This document shows, piece by piece, positions 27,440 to 35,829 of a stretch of 64,000 nt of DNA (within the stretch, counting starts at the first letter, position 1; each line of letters starts with the position of its first letter). This stretch comes from Gorillibacterium timonense (GTDB lineage Bacteria; Bacillota; Bacilli; Paenibacillales; NBRC-103111): NCBI RefSeq assembly GCF_001457415.1, contig NZ_LN881723.1, positions 467,246 to 531,245 of the forward strand. Reading direction: 5' to 3'. The notes beneath the pieces were generated by a model. It made no database searches. It had not been told where the DNA came from and saw only the letters and a program-made list of their open reading frames with translations. Position numbers and translations under genes: made by a program.

Positions 27440-30329
27440 GTCCCTCTACCTCCAGCAGCGTACTTAGAATATCCGCATTGACAGACGATTCACGTTTGCC
27501 TGCCATCCAATCCGCATGAGATCCGCACACGGCTTGGTAATCACACCACCTGCAGACCATCGAATCCTTAGCCGGAATGTAGACCCCTCGATTCCGCGAA
27601 TCCAACAGCTTGGCAACAACAGAAGCAAGGTCTTCTCTCCGGTTCTGTAGCCGTGTTACCTTCTCGCCGCGTCCACGCTCCGTTGGAAAATAATATTCCG
27701 CCTCCGTCACCCTGGCTTCAGGATCCCTGCCTGTTTCGCGGAGCCACTGCTCTACAGCAATGGAATAGATCACATGCTGCAGCTGTGTTCCGCCGCTGAA
27801 ATAGGCTGCCGCCTTGTACTTGCTGGTGCTGCCCGTTTTATAGTCGATAATGCGGTACTCGTGAGGTCCGATCCGATCGACCCGGTCGACGAAGCCCTTC
27901 AGCTTAAACTGTTTGCCGCCGGGCAATTGAATCTCCATAGGCTCTCCATCCTGTGCCGCGAGCTCTAATTCGAAGAAGCAGGGCTGATCCGTTCTGCCGA
28001 CTTCATGGAGATAAAAGATTTCCGCATCCCGACGGATTTCTTCACATTCCTTGTTGAATACATGCGGATTAGGGGCAGGAATAGTTAGCGCATTTTCCCG
28101 GATTACGGCTTCCGCGATCTCGACCAGTCGGCCTTTGTCATGCTGGGGCGGTTTCGTTCCTTTGTCCGTAACGTCCTCCAGATACCGTCTGAAAATATCG
28201 TGCAGCAAGGAGCCTCTCTCGCTTGCTTGCAGCCAGCGGGTCCGCTCGAATTCCGAGACCTCCTTCGGACGAAGCTTTAAGACATAGTAGAAATAGTATT
28301 GCAGCCCGCAGCTCGCATACTTCTCTAATTGACTCACACTAATGGCATCGCTGCGCGGAACGTCATCTAAGCCATGAGAGCTTGTAGTAGAGTCGATCTC
28401 CAGCCAGCCGTCATAGGCTGATAACCTCTCATCTAACCGGAAAGCTAGGGCTTGATACCCCGCTGCAAGAGCAGGGTACGTTTCCATCATAACCTGCAAT
28501 CCGTCCTTGGATTTGCCATTCGGTTCCTGGAGCAGCCCCGCCCACGCATCGATTCCGTCAACCGGAGCAGATACACCGGTCGTATGCATGATATCCATCA
28601 CACGGTAGGGTTCACCTAATGAGTGTTCCAATGCTCCAAAATCCAATGACGAATCCCCTGTCTGCAGCCGCAGAACCTGAAGCATTTCAAAAGCGGGACC
28701 TTGACTCTTCTGCTCCCCTATATCATAAGAGGAGTAGCTTAACCAGATCTCGCCTCGAATTTGAGACAGCCGGGACTCCCGTTCGCTCCTGACATTCTTC
28801 GCACGTTCCTTGGCATGCTCCAAGTGCTCAGACAGCGTAATCCGTTCTTGGTCCAGGAGAAGAGGGTCTTGGACCGCAGATATACTCCAGGTTCTCTCAT
28901 CCATACCCAAGATCCAAGTCCAATCTCTCCCGCTCCACCCGCCGTTCTGTAGGGAGCTAATGTGAATCGCACCCGGTTTCGGTGTCGCCGCGGCGCGAAT
29001 GCGAATCTCGGCTAACATCTCTTTCACGTATTGGACAGCCAAATCCATCGGCATGGGTTCACATGAACTTGCAGAGTAGCGCTTCGTCATCTCCTTCAAC
29101 GCTGCTCCTACATGAGCATCATCCAGTGACCGTGCCGGCACATGCTTCTGAACAAAATCCGTCACCCAACCTAACAAGATAAGCGGATTGCATTCATTGC
29201 CTTCGGGCAGCCGATCGAACCAATCTTTCACGTAAGTAAGTAAAGCCGTTCCTTGCTCCCGCTCTTCCTCACTCAATCGTTCTGGACGAAGGATAGCAAG
29301 ATACCGTTCTCTTCCCCAACCAATACCGGACTTCTCCAGCAAGCGAACCCAATCGGTGCGAGTCCAGCGCTCATCTGAGAACGAAATATAGCCATGCCGC
29401 AGCATTTCTGCAAGCCTCTTTACCGGGAAGCCTTCGGCAATCCAATCCAGTATACCTATAGCCGCTTTCCCAGCATCACAAAATACAAGTGGCAGTCCGT
29501 TCGAGAGCGTACATTCGACGCCCAGTGCTTCGGCATGCGATTGAATAATGGGCGCATAATGCTCATAATCGGACAACATGATTTCCATCTGATCAAGAGC
29601 CGCGGGATCGGATAGAATTCTTCGAAATCCCTCTCTGACTTCCGCTAGACTTCCGGTCGCGCGAAACATCGTGAATTGATTCTTTGAGAACGCTTCGTTT
29701 CTATAGAATGGAGCATCCGAATCCAGGATGCAGAGACGCTCTCCCGACAGCTTGCGGATCATGTTCCGCTCCACCAACGTCCAGCCTGTTGGTGCAAGCG
29801 CCAGATAGACGGTTTCGTCCCCTCCTGGTTTCAAGTAGTCAGCCAATCCGGCAGCATCCGTCTGTCCATTTTCCCGCAGATACGTCTCATAGGATGCTAG
29901 TAATCTTTTCAAATATTGGCCTTTATGCAGATTCGTGAAACACTCCGCCTTCACTTCATCCGAACGAAGACCGGCCAGCCGCATATCGGATATAACACGA
30001 TTCACTTGATTGACGATACCCTGCTTCAGCATGGACTCGTTGATATAACTCGTCGGATTCTCTATGGCCAGCTGCTTCATCAACTCACGGACAACCCAAA
30101 CGGCCTGCCCCTCATCAAGCAGACTGATTTTTCTGCGGAACAGCTCTGACTTTGTATGTGCGGTTACGATTCCGCGAAGAGTCTGTACTTCTACGTTAAA
30201 GATAGCTCCGTAACGCTTGCATAGCTGCTCGAGCAGCTGGTGTCCTTGGGCATAGGATCTGGCCAGCAACACTTTTGGAGACAATGGAGCCTCGTTGATA
30301 TTCAGATATAACCGATCGATCAAATCCAT
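27432..30329 (-). CDS. AddB-like protein with Fe-S PD-(D/E)XK nuclease
   Basis: A protein of 965 residues from the ATG at 30329, which has a GGGGGG site 7 nt upstream; an in-frame ATG at 30356 lacks one. The C-terminal 270 residues are an AddB-type nuclease: SVSQLEKYASCGLQYYFYYV, then FVDRVDRIGPHEYRIIDYKTG (D...DxK split by a short loop) and CRWCDYQAVCGS, so four cysteines can hold a 4Fe-4S cluster as in AddB. The N-terminal part has helicase-like blocks (PGAIHISSLQNGGW) but no Walker A, unlike canonical AddB, so it is probably a structural or scanning subunit. It heads the eight-gene AddAB-BREX operon. Confidence 0.8.
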   Translation of the reverse strand: MDLIDRLYLNINEAPLSPKVLLARSYAQGHQLLEQLCKRYGAIFNVEVQTLRGIVTAHTKSELFRRKISLLDEGQAVWVVRELMKQLAIENPTSYINESMLKQGIVNQVNRVISDMRLAGLRSDEVKAECFTNLHKGQYLKRLLASYETYLRENGQTDAAGLADYLKPGGDETVYLALAPTGWTLVERNMIRKLSGERLCILDSDAPFYRNEAFSKNQFTMFRATGSLAEVREGFRRILSDPAALDQMEIMLSDYEHYAPIIQSHAEALGVECTLSNGLPLVFCDAGKAAIGILDWIAEGFPVKRLAEMLRHGYISFSDERWTRTDWVRLLEKSGIGWGRERYLAILRPERLSEEEREQGTALLTYVKDWFDRLPEGNECNPLILLGWVTDFVQKHVPARSLDDAHVGAALKEMTKRYSASSCEPMPMDLAVQYVKEMLAEIRIRAAATPKPGAIHISSLQNGGWSGRDWTWILGMDERTWSISAVQDPLLLDQERITLSEHLEHAKERAKNVRSERESRLSQIRGEIWLSYSSYDIGEQKSQGPAFEMLQVLRLQTGDSSLDFGALEHSLGEPYRVMDIMHTTGVSAPVDGIDAWAGLLQEPNGKSKDGLQVMMETYPALAAGYQALAFRLDERLSAYDGWLEIDSTTSSHGLDDVPRSDAISVSQLEKYASCGLQYYFYYVLKLRPKEVSEFERTRWLQASERGSLLHDIFRRYLEDVTDKGTKPPQHDKGRLVEIAEAVIRENALTIPAPNPHVFNKECEEIRRDAEIFYLHEVGRTDQPCFFELELAAQDGEPMEIQLPGGKQFKLKGFVDRVDRIGPHEYRIIDYKTGSTSKYKAAAYFSGGTQLQHVIYSIAVEQWLRETGRDPEARVTEAEYYFPTERGRGEKVTRLQNRREDLASVVAKLLDSRNRGVYIPAKDSMVCRWCDYQAVCGSHADWMAGKRESSVNADILSTLLEVEGHE

Positions 30330-30436
30330 GTTAAAGCCCCCCTGCGAATGATCCAATATACCTAAATTCTCTAAAACATGCCCTGTCTCCTTCCATTGCC
30401 CATAAATGGAAGGAGATTGTCTTATCCATATTCCAC

Positions 30437-30483
30437 ATTGTAAAGTTTCGTATAGGCAGTAGGTTGTCAGCGAATGTACGTTC
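30437..30483 (-). promoter_or_regulatory. Composite defence-regulon promoter 3 (AddAB-BREX operon)
   Basis: On the minus strand GAACGTACATTCGCTGACA (30483-30465), exactly 22 nt, then -10 TACAAT (30442-30437). The leader to the ATG at 30329 is about 107 nt. This single promoter probably drives eight genes over 19 kb. Confidence 0.82.
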
Positions 30484-30490
30484 TATAAAA

Positions 30491-30520
30491 GAAAATACCT
30501 CGCTTTTTAATTAAGCGAGG
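30491..30520 (-). terminator. Rho-independent terminator after the 105-residue gene
   Basis: CCTCGCTT (30498-30505) pairs with AAGCGAGG (30513-30520) and is followed on the minus strand by TATTTTCTTTTAT. It separates the upstream unit from promoter 3. Confidence 0.75.
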
Positions 30521-30524
30521 TTCG

Positions 30525-30842
30525 TTAAGCATCTGCAATTAATCCGTAAATGTAAACTGAATTTACCGATTTTCTCATGACTTCTTGACTTACAGAATTC
30601 CCATTAAGCCGTAAGTGATAATAAGGAAATATCCTCTCAAATTCTTCAAACGTAATCGTCCTGGGCATTTTCAGAGTGGAACTTGGTACGTTATCCTTTG
30701 CTTGACTGATGATAAGTGCAGTTCCATCAGTACTGACTCGAAACCACAATGGTGCCCTTTTGTTTTGTGGGACGGTGTGAATCTCAAAAGGTTGGCTATT
30801 AGCACGCTCGATAATTCGATTCCACGTCTCAACTACATGCAA
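30525..30842 (-). CDS. Hypothetical protein, 105 residues
   Basis: A small soluble alpha/beta protein with no recognised domain. Features visible are a central hydrophobic strand LWFRVSTDGTALIIS and an acidic-aromatic helix FEEFERIFPYY. The start has a GGGAGG site 13 nt upstream on the minus strand, and the gene ends 4 nt before a clear terminator, both supporting a real gene. It lies 55 nt after the zinc-ribbon gene and may share its transcript. No function can be proposed. Confidence 0.6.
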   Translation of the reverse strand: MHVVETWNRIIERANSQPFEIHTVPQNKRAPLWFRVSTDGTALIISQAKDNVPSSTLKMPRTITFEEFERIFPYYHLRLNGNSVSQEVMRKSVNSVYIYGLIADA

Positions 30843-30897
30843 GGTCTTGATCCTCCCTACTCATTTGTCTTGCTTATTTATAAATAGATTGATCAGT

Positions 30898-31461
30898 TTA
30901 TCTTGGTGAGAATGCACCGCCGGAGACTTCCCTTTTTCGATAATGTTTAAACCTGTTGCAGACTTCGTCACTTAACGTTATCAAGGAATGTGTTCTACAC
31001 ATACCTTTTATATAGAAGTCACAATTGCCGCAATTACGATATTCACTATAGCTACTCTTAATCCCCTTCAGCTTCTTGGGATCCTCTTCTCTAGCCCTAT
31101 TATTGTAAACCTCACCATTCTGACGGGGTTGAATCATTTCAGATTTCGGAGCCATTGGCTTGTTGGCCTGCTTCTTCAGGGTCGGATCGATATAGGTCTT
31201 TACTTCAGAGCTACGCTTATTAGATCCTCCCCGATAGATGTCTACGGAGGAGAGCGCCGTTATCGGCAGCTCCAACCGCTCCCAACCGGAATCATCCACA
31301 TGATTACCCTTCATGACATAGTCCAACCGACATATTTTGCAGTGAAAAATATTCGTCTGTCTCTCCACCGATGTCTGCGTTCGCTGGTAATACCATAGAG
31401 CCTTCTTCCTCGTCAGTTGTAGACTTGAACCGCAGTAGGAACATCGCTTATTTTTCGTCAC
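30898..31461 (-). CDS. Zinc-ribbon protein of unknown function
   Basis: A 187-residue hydrophilic protein. The N-terminus has a treble-clef/zinc-ribbon pattern CSYCGSS...FHCKICRLDY (residues 7-46). A basic, proline- and asparagine-rich linker follows, and the C-terminus has a second cysteine group CGNCDFYIKGMCRTH...EVCNRF (about residues 142-170), as in small Fe-S or zinc modules. I do not recognise the family. It is followed on the same strand by the 105-residue gene. The region upstream (31462-31694) is a 233-nt spacer to the VWA gene with no shared promoter box, so this pair is probably outside the regulon. Confidence 0.6.
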   Translation of the reverse strand: MTKNKRCSYCGSSLQLTRKKALWYYQRTQTSVERQTNIFHCKICRLDYVMKGNHVDDSGWERLELPITALSSVDIYRGGSNKRSSEVKTYIDPTLKKQANKPMAPKSEMIQPRQNGEVYNNRAREEDPKKLKGIKSSYSEYRNCGNCDFYIKGMCRTHSLITLSDEVCNRFKHYRKREVSGGAFSPR

Positions 31462-31694
31462 AGAGCAAATACTTCTTCACGGCAATTCGCCCCCATGTCA
31501 CAGTATAGCCATGATATAAGCGTTCTTTGTCAGATCCCTGCCAATGAACGCAAGCTTTTATTTGAGATTGATTTAACACTTACTTATTCTTCAAGTTAAC
31601 CGATTCTCCTTCTAAATTCAGATCAAGATTCCCATTTTTCGACACTCCGATAGTCCAACCGGACCTGGATCTCCTGGCTTAGGGGGGCCATTCA

Positions 31695-32942
31695 CTATTT
31701 TCGTTTCATCCGGCGATACTTTTCTTGATGCAGCTCCTTACGCTTCTTGCTGGAATACTCAAAATTCTCCAGCTGGCTGTATAGCTTAGCTGATTCTTCG
31801 GCCATGACCTGGCTGCTCATCGTGACGGACATTTGAAGCATCTGATCCGCCTGGCTTTTCAGCAGTTTCTGACCATGTTCCATATCCCCCTGATCGAACG
31901 CTGCCATGGCTTCTTCGATGACCTTCGCAGAGTGAGTCAGCTCAACCTGTTGTAACACTTCAGGCTTTCCGGACACATTTAGCAGATTGATATCCGACGT
32001 GAAATGAGCCATTACATCCATAGTAGTGCTGCAAGCTGCAGCGTTCTCCGTCACGTCAACGTACTCCCAGGATAATTGGAGCACATGATGCTCACCCTGC
32101 GTATGGGGATGAAAGGCCAATTCTACGAGAACAGACTTTACTTCATCCTGGTATAGGTCGCCGGCGTGGATAACAGGATGCCCTTCTTGGGCATCCACCG
32201 GATACCCGTAAACTCCGACAATTTGGGTTCCATCCGATGGAACCAGCCTAAGCTTGACATTCTGAGCGACTACGGATAGCAGCCCCTGCAGCTCTTGTTG
32301 AAAAATCGAAGGTATGTCATCGGCCTTGTCAATGTAGTAGAAGTTTCCGCCTCCATGCTCCGCAATGCCTTCCATTAATTCTTCATCGAAACCGTCGCCG
32401 ACGCCCATAGCACTGATCCCAACACCAGAAGAACGGTATTCCTTTGCAATGGCAAACAGCTTTTCGTGATCCGTGATTCCTTCGTTGGCATGGCCGTCTG
32501 ACAACAGAATGACACGGTTCACCATTCCTTCGGCCTTGTTCTTCCGGACATGCTGCGCTCCTTCGATCAAGCCTCCGCTGAGATTTGTTGTTCCGCCAGC
32601 TTCAATGGTATCGATGCGCTGCTTGATCAGATCCTTATGCGTCACTTTTGCAGGCGGCAAAACGGTTCTGACTTCATCATCAAATGCAACCAGACTGAGT
32701 AAATCATGGACATTCATCTGTTCAGCGACAAAACGGCACGCTCTTTTACTGTGTAACAGCGGTTCTCCCGACATGGACCCGCTGCGGTCCAATACCAGAG
32801 AAAGATTGATCGGAGCGCGGTCTTTAGAGTCTTTCATCCCTCCAACCCCTTGTGCTTCGATAAGGAGATAAATCTTCTCCGCTCCTCCAGTCGGTAAAAA
32901 CGGCTTACTCCATGAATGATTAAACAAGACAGGCTGATTCAT
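31695..32942 (-). CDS. VWA-domain protein under the defence-regulon promoter
   Basis: A 415-residue protein with a von Willebrand A domain at residues 43-235. The MIDAS metal site is complete: DRSGS near residue 51, TNLSGG near 120 and SDGHANEG near 150. The flanking N-terminal strands and the region after residue 235 match bacterial VWA proteins of the vault/inter-alpha-trypsin-inhibitor-like type. There is no signal peptide or membrane helix, so it is cytoplasmic. A basic tail (SKKRKELHQEKYRRMKRK) ends the protein. It has its own copy of the shared promoter, and the WYL regulator lies upstream. Cytoplasmic VWA proteins often act with AAA+ or nuclease partners; here the defence link is inferred from the promoter alone. 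Confidence 0.82.
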   Translation of the reverse strand: MNQPVLFNHSWSKPFLPTGGAEKIYLLIEAQGVGGMKDSKDRAPINLSLVLDRSGSMSGEPLLHSKRACRFVAEQMNVHDLLSLVAFDDEVRTVLPPAKVTHKDLIKQRIDTIEAGGTTNLSGGLIEGAQHVRKNKAEGMVNRVILLSDGHANEGITDHEKLFAIAKEYRSSGVGISAMGVGDGFDEELMEGIAEHGGGNFYYIDKADDIPSIFQQELQGLLSVVAQNVKLRLVPSDGTQIVGVYGYPVDAQEGHPVIHAGDLYQDEVKSVLVELAFHPHTQGEHHVLQLSWEYVDVTENAAACSTTMDVMAHFTSDINLLNVSGKPEVLQQVELTHSAKVIEEAMAAFDQGDMEHGQKLLKSQADQMLQMSVTMSSQVMAEESAKLYSQLENFEYSSKKRKELHQEKYRRMKRK

Positions 32943-32998
32943 CTTGCATCCCCTTTCTCCGAATCGATTTTACAAATCAAGTCGTCCTTGTACCTGCC

Positions 32999-33045
32999 AT
33001 CTTAAACTTTCCCTTGGGCACCTGTTTGTCAGCGAATAGATGTTC
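32999..33045 (-). promoter_or_regulatory. Composite defence-regulon promoter 4 (VWA gene)
   Basis: On the minus strand GAACATCTATTCGCTGACA (33045-33027), exactly 22 nt, then -10 TAAGAT (33004-32999), 56 nt before the ATG at 32942. Confidence 0.78.
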
Positions 33046-33051
33046 GCACAA

Positions 33052-33081
33052 AGAAGCCCCGCTTCTTAGCGAAACGAGGCT
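33052..33081 (-). terminator. Terminator after the WYL regulator gene
   Basis: On the minus strand GCCTCG (33080-33075) pairs with CGGGGC (33061-33056, one G-U pair), followed by TTCTTTGTG. It lies just after the stop at 33098 and just before promoter 4. Confidence 0.6.
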
Positions 33082-33097
33082 GATCTATTGGTTACTC

Positions 33098-34048
33098 CTA
33101 TTGATACATCATGATCCACTTTGACAACTGCTGTTTTAACGATTCCCGGACGGCTTGGGGCTCCAGAATTTCCGCCGACGGACCATACTGTAGGATCCAT
33201 CTCAAAAACTCTTTTTCATTATTGACCGTGACTTCAAAAATAAGGCTGCCGTCCTTCTGGTCCTTCATTCGCGGTTGTATAAACAGTTCTTCTTCCTTAA
33301 TGTAACGGGCGACTTCAGCATCGAAACGAACTTTGAACGTGACGTTCTTATCTCCACGATCAATGGACCACGTGTTTTTCAAATATTTTTTGATATTGAA
33401 CTCGCCTTTGTCGAACCGCTCCCCGGTAAGCTCCACCTGCTGAAAACGGCTGATCCGAAAAGTCCGAATGTCCTGTGCTAAGTGACAATACCCAATCAAA
33501 TAAAACCGCTGATCGCGTGGAACAAGATAATAGGGATCGATTTTGCGCTCCGTCGTTTCATTGCGGTATTGCGTATGGTAGACGACGTCGATTGTTTTAT
33601 GCTCCAAGATGGCTTGAATGATGGGCTGCAAAAAGTTAGGGCTTTCTTGACGGTACGCAGGTGAACCCATTTGAATGACACCGACGATATCCTCAATGAT
33701 ACTATTTTGGCGCGATTTCTCTTTAAGATGAGTGCCCATAACCTTATCATATGCTGTATCGAAGCCTGGAGGCAGCTTGTCCTTGTCTAGCATGGAAGGG
33801 AGCAGCGAAAACACGAGAGCTTCCTGTTCGGTAAAGTTAAGAGGATATAGGAAGAACTTCCCCATAAACCGATATCCGGTTCCCCTGCCCTCTCTGGAAA
33901 CCGGAGCAATCAGTTCGAGAATATCCATATCTCTATAAATAGTCCGGATATTCACATCACATTTGAAAGCAAGATCCTTTGCCGAGATTCCAGGGTTTGC
34001 TTGAATAGCGTTAATGATGTTAAAAATGCGAATGACTTTATCGATCAT
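33098..34048 (-). CDS. YafY-type HTH-WYL transcriptional regulator, candidate master regulator of the island
   Basis: A 316-residue protein: an N-terminal winged helix (residues 1-60, NIRTIYRDMDILE recognition helix region), a linker, and a WYL domain around residues 140-230 (VVYHTQYRNETTERKIDPYYLVPRDQRFYLIGYC), followed by a WCX-type C-terminal region. WYL regulators (PafBC, BrxR/CapW) sense nucleic acid or other ligands and control DNA-damage or defence genes, as activators or repressors. It is the only regulator gene in the island. No terminator is visible between it and the coiled-coil gene, so it may be cotranscribed from promoter 5 and autoregulated. Ribosome binding site GAGGGG lies 6 nt before the ATG. 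That it binds the shared box is inference. Confidence 0.85.
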   Translation of the reverse strand: MIDKVIRIFNIINAIQANPGISAKDLAFKCDVNIRTIYRDMDILELIAPVSREGRGTGYRFMGKFFLYPLNFTEQEALVFSLLPSMLDKDKLPPGFDTAYDKVMGTHLKEKSRQNSIIEDIVGVIQMGSPAYRQESPNFLQPIIQAILEHKTIDVVYHTQYRNETTERKIDPYYLVPRDQRFYLIGYCHLAQDIRTFRISRFQQVELTGERFDKGEFNIKKYLKNTWSIDRGDKNVTFKVRFDAEVARYIKEEELFIQPRMKDQKDGSLIFEVTVNNEKEFLRWILQYGPSAEILEPQAVRESLKQQLSKWIMMYQ

Positions 34049-34152
34049 GACAATCCCCTCGTAGCTTATGGAATGTAAATCCTTATCATTATTGGTATTC
34101 TATGTTTTACCTAGTTCTTCCTGCCTAATATGCTGATTAACCATACTTCTTG

Positions 34153-34431
34153 TCATGAGCCTTCTGTGTCGCTTGCTCCCCGAACCACACTTTGTTCCCC
34201 TTCATATTGATTCTTAGCGATTTCATATTCATGACGTGCTTCCTCATAGCAATTCTTAGCAGTTTCATACTCTTTTTTACATCCTTCATAACCAAGTATT
34301 GCTGCTTCATATTCCCTTTTTACTTCCACATAAGCTTTCTTGGCATTTTTATAGGAGTGAAACATGAACCATAACGAGCAAATGGTAATTAGCAAACATC
34401 CAATGAGTACTGCCTCAACCACAAATCCCAC
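34153..34431 (-). CDS. Small membrane-anchored coiled-coil protein
   Basis: A 92-residue protein with one N-terminal transmembrane helix (residues 4-25, VVEAVLIGCLLITICSLWFM) and a charged coiled coil made of about six 7- to 9-residue repeats of the type YExAKxxYExA (residues 30-80). This build resembles small membrane partners or effectors but no family is recognised. Its promoter is copy 5 of the shared defence promoter, 66 nt upstream, and the WYL regulator follows 104 nt downstream. A role as membrane-acting effector or sensor of the regulon is a guess from context. Confidence 0.7.
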   Translation of the reverse strand: MGFVVEAVLIGCLLITICSLWFMFHSYKNAKKAYVEVKREYEAAILGYEGCKKEYETAKNCYEEARHEYEIAKNQYEGEQSVVRGASDTEGS

Positions 34432-34497
34432 AATACTACCTCCTCATTTTTCACCCATATTGTTGTGTCCTTAGCTTAGAGTTCCGACCGTATTTCC

Positions 34498-34544
34498 ATT
34501 ATGACGGAACAGAGCGGCCATATATTGTCAGCGAATGTATGTTC
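34498..34544 (-). promoter_or_regulatory. Composite defence-regulon promoter 5 (coiled-coil gene and probably the WYL regulator)
   Basis: On the minus strand GAACATACATTCGCTGACA (34544-34526), exactly 22 nt, then -10 CATAAT (34503-34498), 66 nt before the ATG at 34431. This copy is closest to the consensus of the six. Confidence 0.82.
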
Positions 34545-34551
34545 TACATAT

Positions 34552-34592
34552 AAAAAGCACTGCGGAATCTCAACTTGAGATCACAGTGCTGC
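34552..34592 (-). terminator. Terminator after the Fic gene
   Basis: A long two-part hairpin: AGCACTG pairs with CAGTGCT and, inside, ATCTCA/TGAGAT close the loop; on the minus strand it runs into TTTTTATATG. It begins 2 nt after the Fic stop at 34595. Confidence 0.8.
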
Positions 34593-34594
34593 AT

Positions 34595-35716
34595 TCATTT
34601 TAGAAAATGAGCGAACTTATCCGGGGCATTCCGGATGTCTTGAGCCAGTTTCTCGTATTCCGCAGATAATTTGACCGAACGAACCCTTTTGGCGTCTTGA
34701 TCGCGCGGCTCAATGAATCCTTCTTCTCTCCAATGACTTACCTTTTCTCTTATAGAACGATCCGACAAACGAAGCAGGTCCCTCATCTCAGTTGTCGTTA
34801 GGGTGTCTTGTTTAAAGCTTAATTGAGCGAACACCATTCTTTGCTGGGGATCTAACTTGCGAATCAGATCCGGTTCGATTTTCGTCATTTGGGCAGATTT
34901 CTCTGTTACAATGGCAGCGGCTTCTTGAAAAACCTCCGTCAATCCATCAATGAAGAATTCCAACCATGGCGTCAGGTCTGCCTCATTCCTACCAAAATAA
35001 TAGTTGTGATGGAGACCCAACTGGAGTCGGCGATAATATTCAGCTAAGTTGCGATCGTAGAAATTCTCTAATACGAATAAACCCTTCAGCCCATGACCAC
35101 CGCGGCGTAAAAGGTACGTCGTAATCATCCGGGCCGTTCGGCCATTCCCGTCCAAATACGGATGAATCGTTAGAAACTGCCACATGAATATCCCGGCCTT
35201 GATCGGAACCGGAACCGAATAGGTTTCCGGCGAATTCACCCAGGCAACCAAATCCTCCATTAATACCGGAACATCTTGCCATTCTGGCGGCAAATAAAAA
35301 CCGGAAGCATTGCGGCTGCCCACTTGATTTTGTTCTTCGCGATACTCGCTAACACGCGGTCTTCGTCCGTGCGAGATTCGGATAATGGCATGCAGCTTTT
35401 TAATCAATTCCTCTGTGACCGGGAGCTGCCTTTTTTCGGCTTCATCCAGGTATTCTAAGGCTTTCATTAAGTTATAAACTTCCTGCTCTTCATTGTCATT
35501 GCTGGTTTGGTACAAGACTTTTCGCTTTGTCGCCTCGTCAAGCGTGTTCCCTTCAATTTTCGTTGAAAGAATGACCGTCTTTTCCATCGATTCTTTCTTA
35601 AGCAAATCCAGAATAGATGCGGGCAGTGGAAGCAAATCCACCACAACACTCGCGCGTTGTATATCCATTAGTCTGCGGGCAATGGCGTCCATTATTGAAT
35701 ATTTGGGTGTAAACAT
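34595..35716 (-). CDS. Fic-family protein (AMPylase/nucleotidyl transferase)
   Basis: A 373-residue protein. The Fic active-site loop HPYLDGNGRTAR is complete near residues 190-201, and a class II self-inhibition motif STKIEGN lies near residues 50-56 on the N-terminal helix, the glutamate of which blocks the nucleotide site in this class. A winged-helix domain forms the C-terminus (TLTTTEMRDLLRLSDRSI, residues 305-365). Such Fic-wHTH proteins modify target proteins with AMP or another nucleotide. It has a GGGAGGGTG site before the ATG, its own terminator, and no shared promoter box, so it seems to be a separate unit in the island. Target unknown. Confidence 0.88.
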   Translation of the reverse strand: MFTPKYSIMDAIARRLMDIQRASVVVDLLPLPASILDLLKKESMEKTVILSTKIEGNTLDEATKRKVLYQTSNDNEEQEVYNLMKALEYLDEAEKRQLPVTEELIKKLHAIIRISHGRRPRVSEYREEQNQVGSRNASGFYLPPEWQDVPVLMEDLVAWVNSPETYSVPVPIKAGIFMWQFLTIHPYLDGNGRTARMITTYLLRRGGHGLKGLFVLENFYDRNLAEYYRRLQLGLHHNYYFGRNEADLTPWLEFFIDGLTEVFQEAAAIVTEKSAQMTKIEPDLIRKLDPQQRMVFAQLSFKQDTLTTTEMRDLLRLSDRSIREKVSHWREEGFIEPRDQDAKRVRSVKLSAEYEKLAQDIRNAPDKFAHFLK

Positions 35717-35829
35717 AACATCACCCTCCCACTATAAATTAATGTTTTCTTCCATTTGCTCACGTTTTCTTAGATTTACAACATCGACTTTGTAAAGAGA
35801 TGGAGATATCATGTTGGCATGACATTTTT

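Noticed and set aside
31499-31545. CTGACA followed by a TATACT upstream of the zinc-ribbon gene
   Set aside because: Spacing is 20 nt, not 22, and the GAAC...TTCG part is absent, so it is not a member of the shared promoter set.
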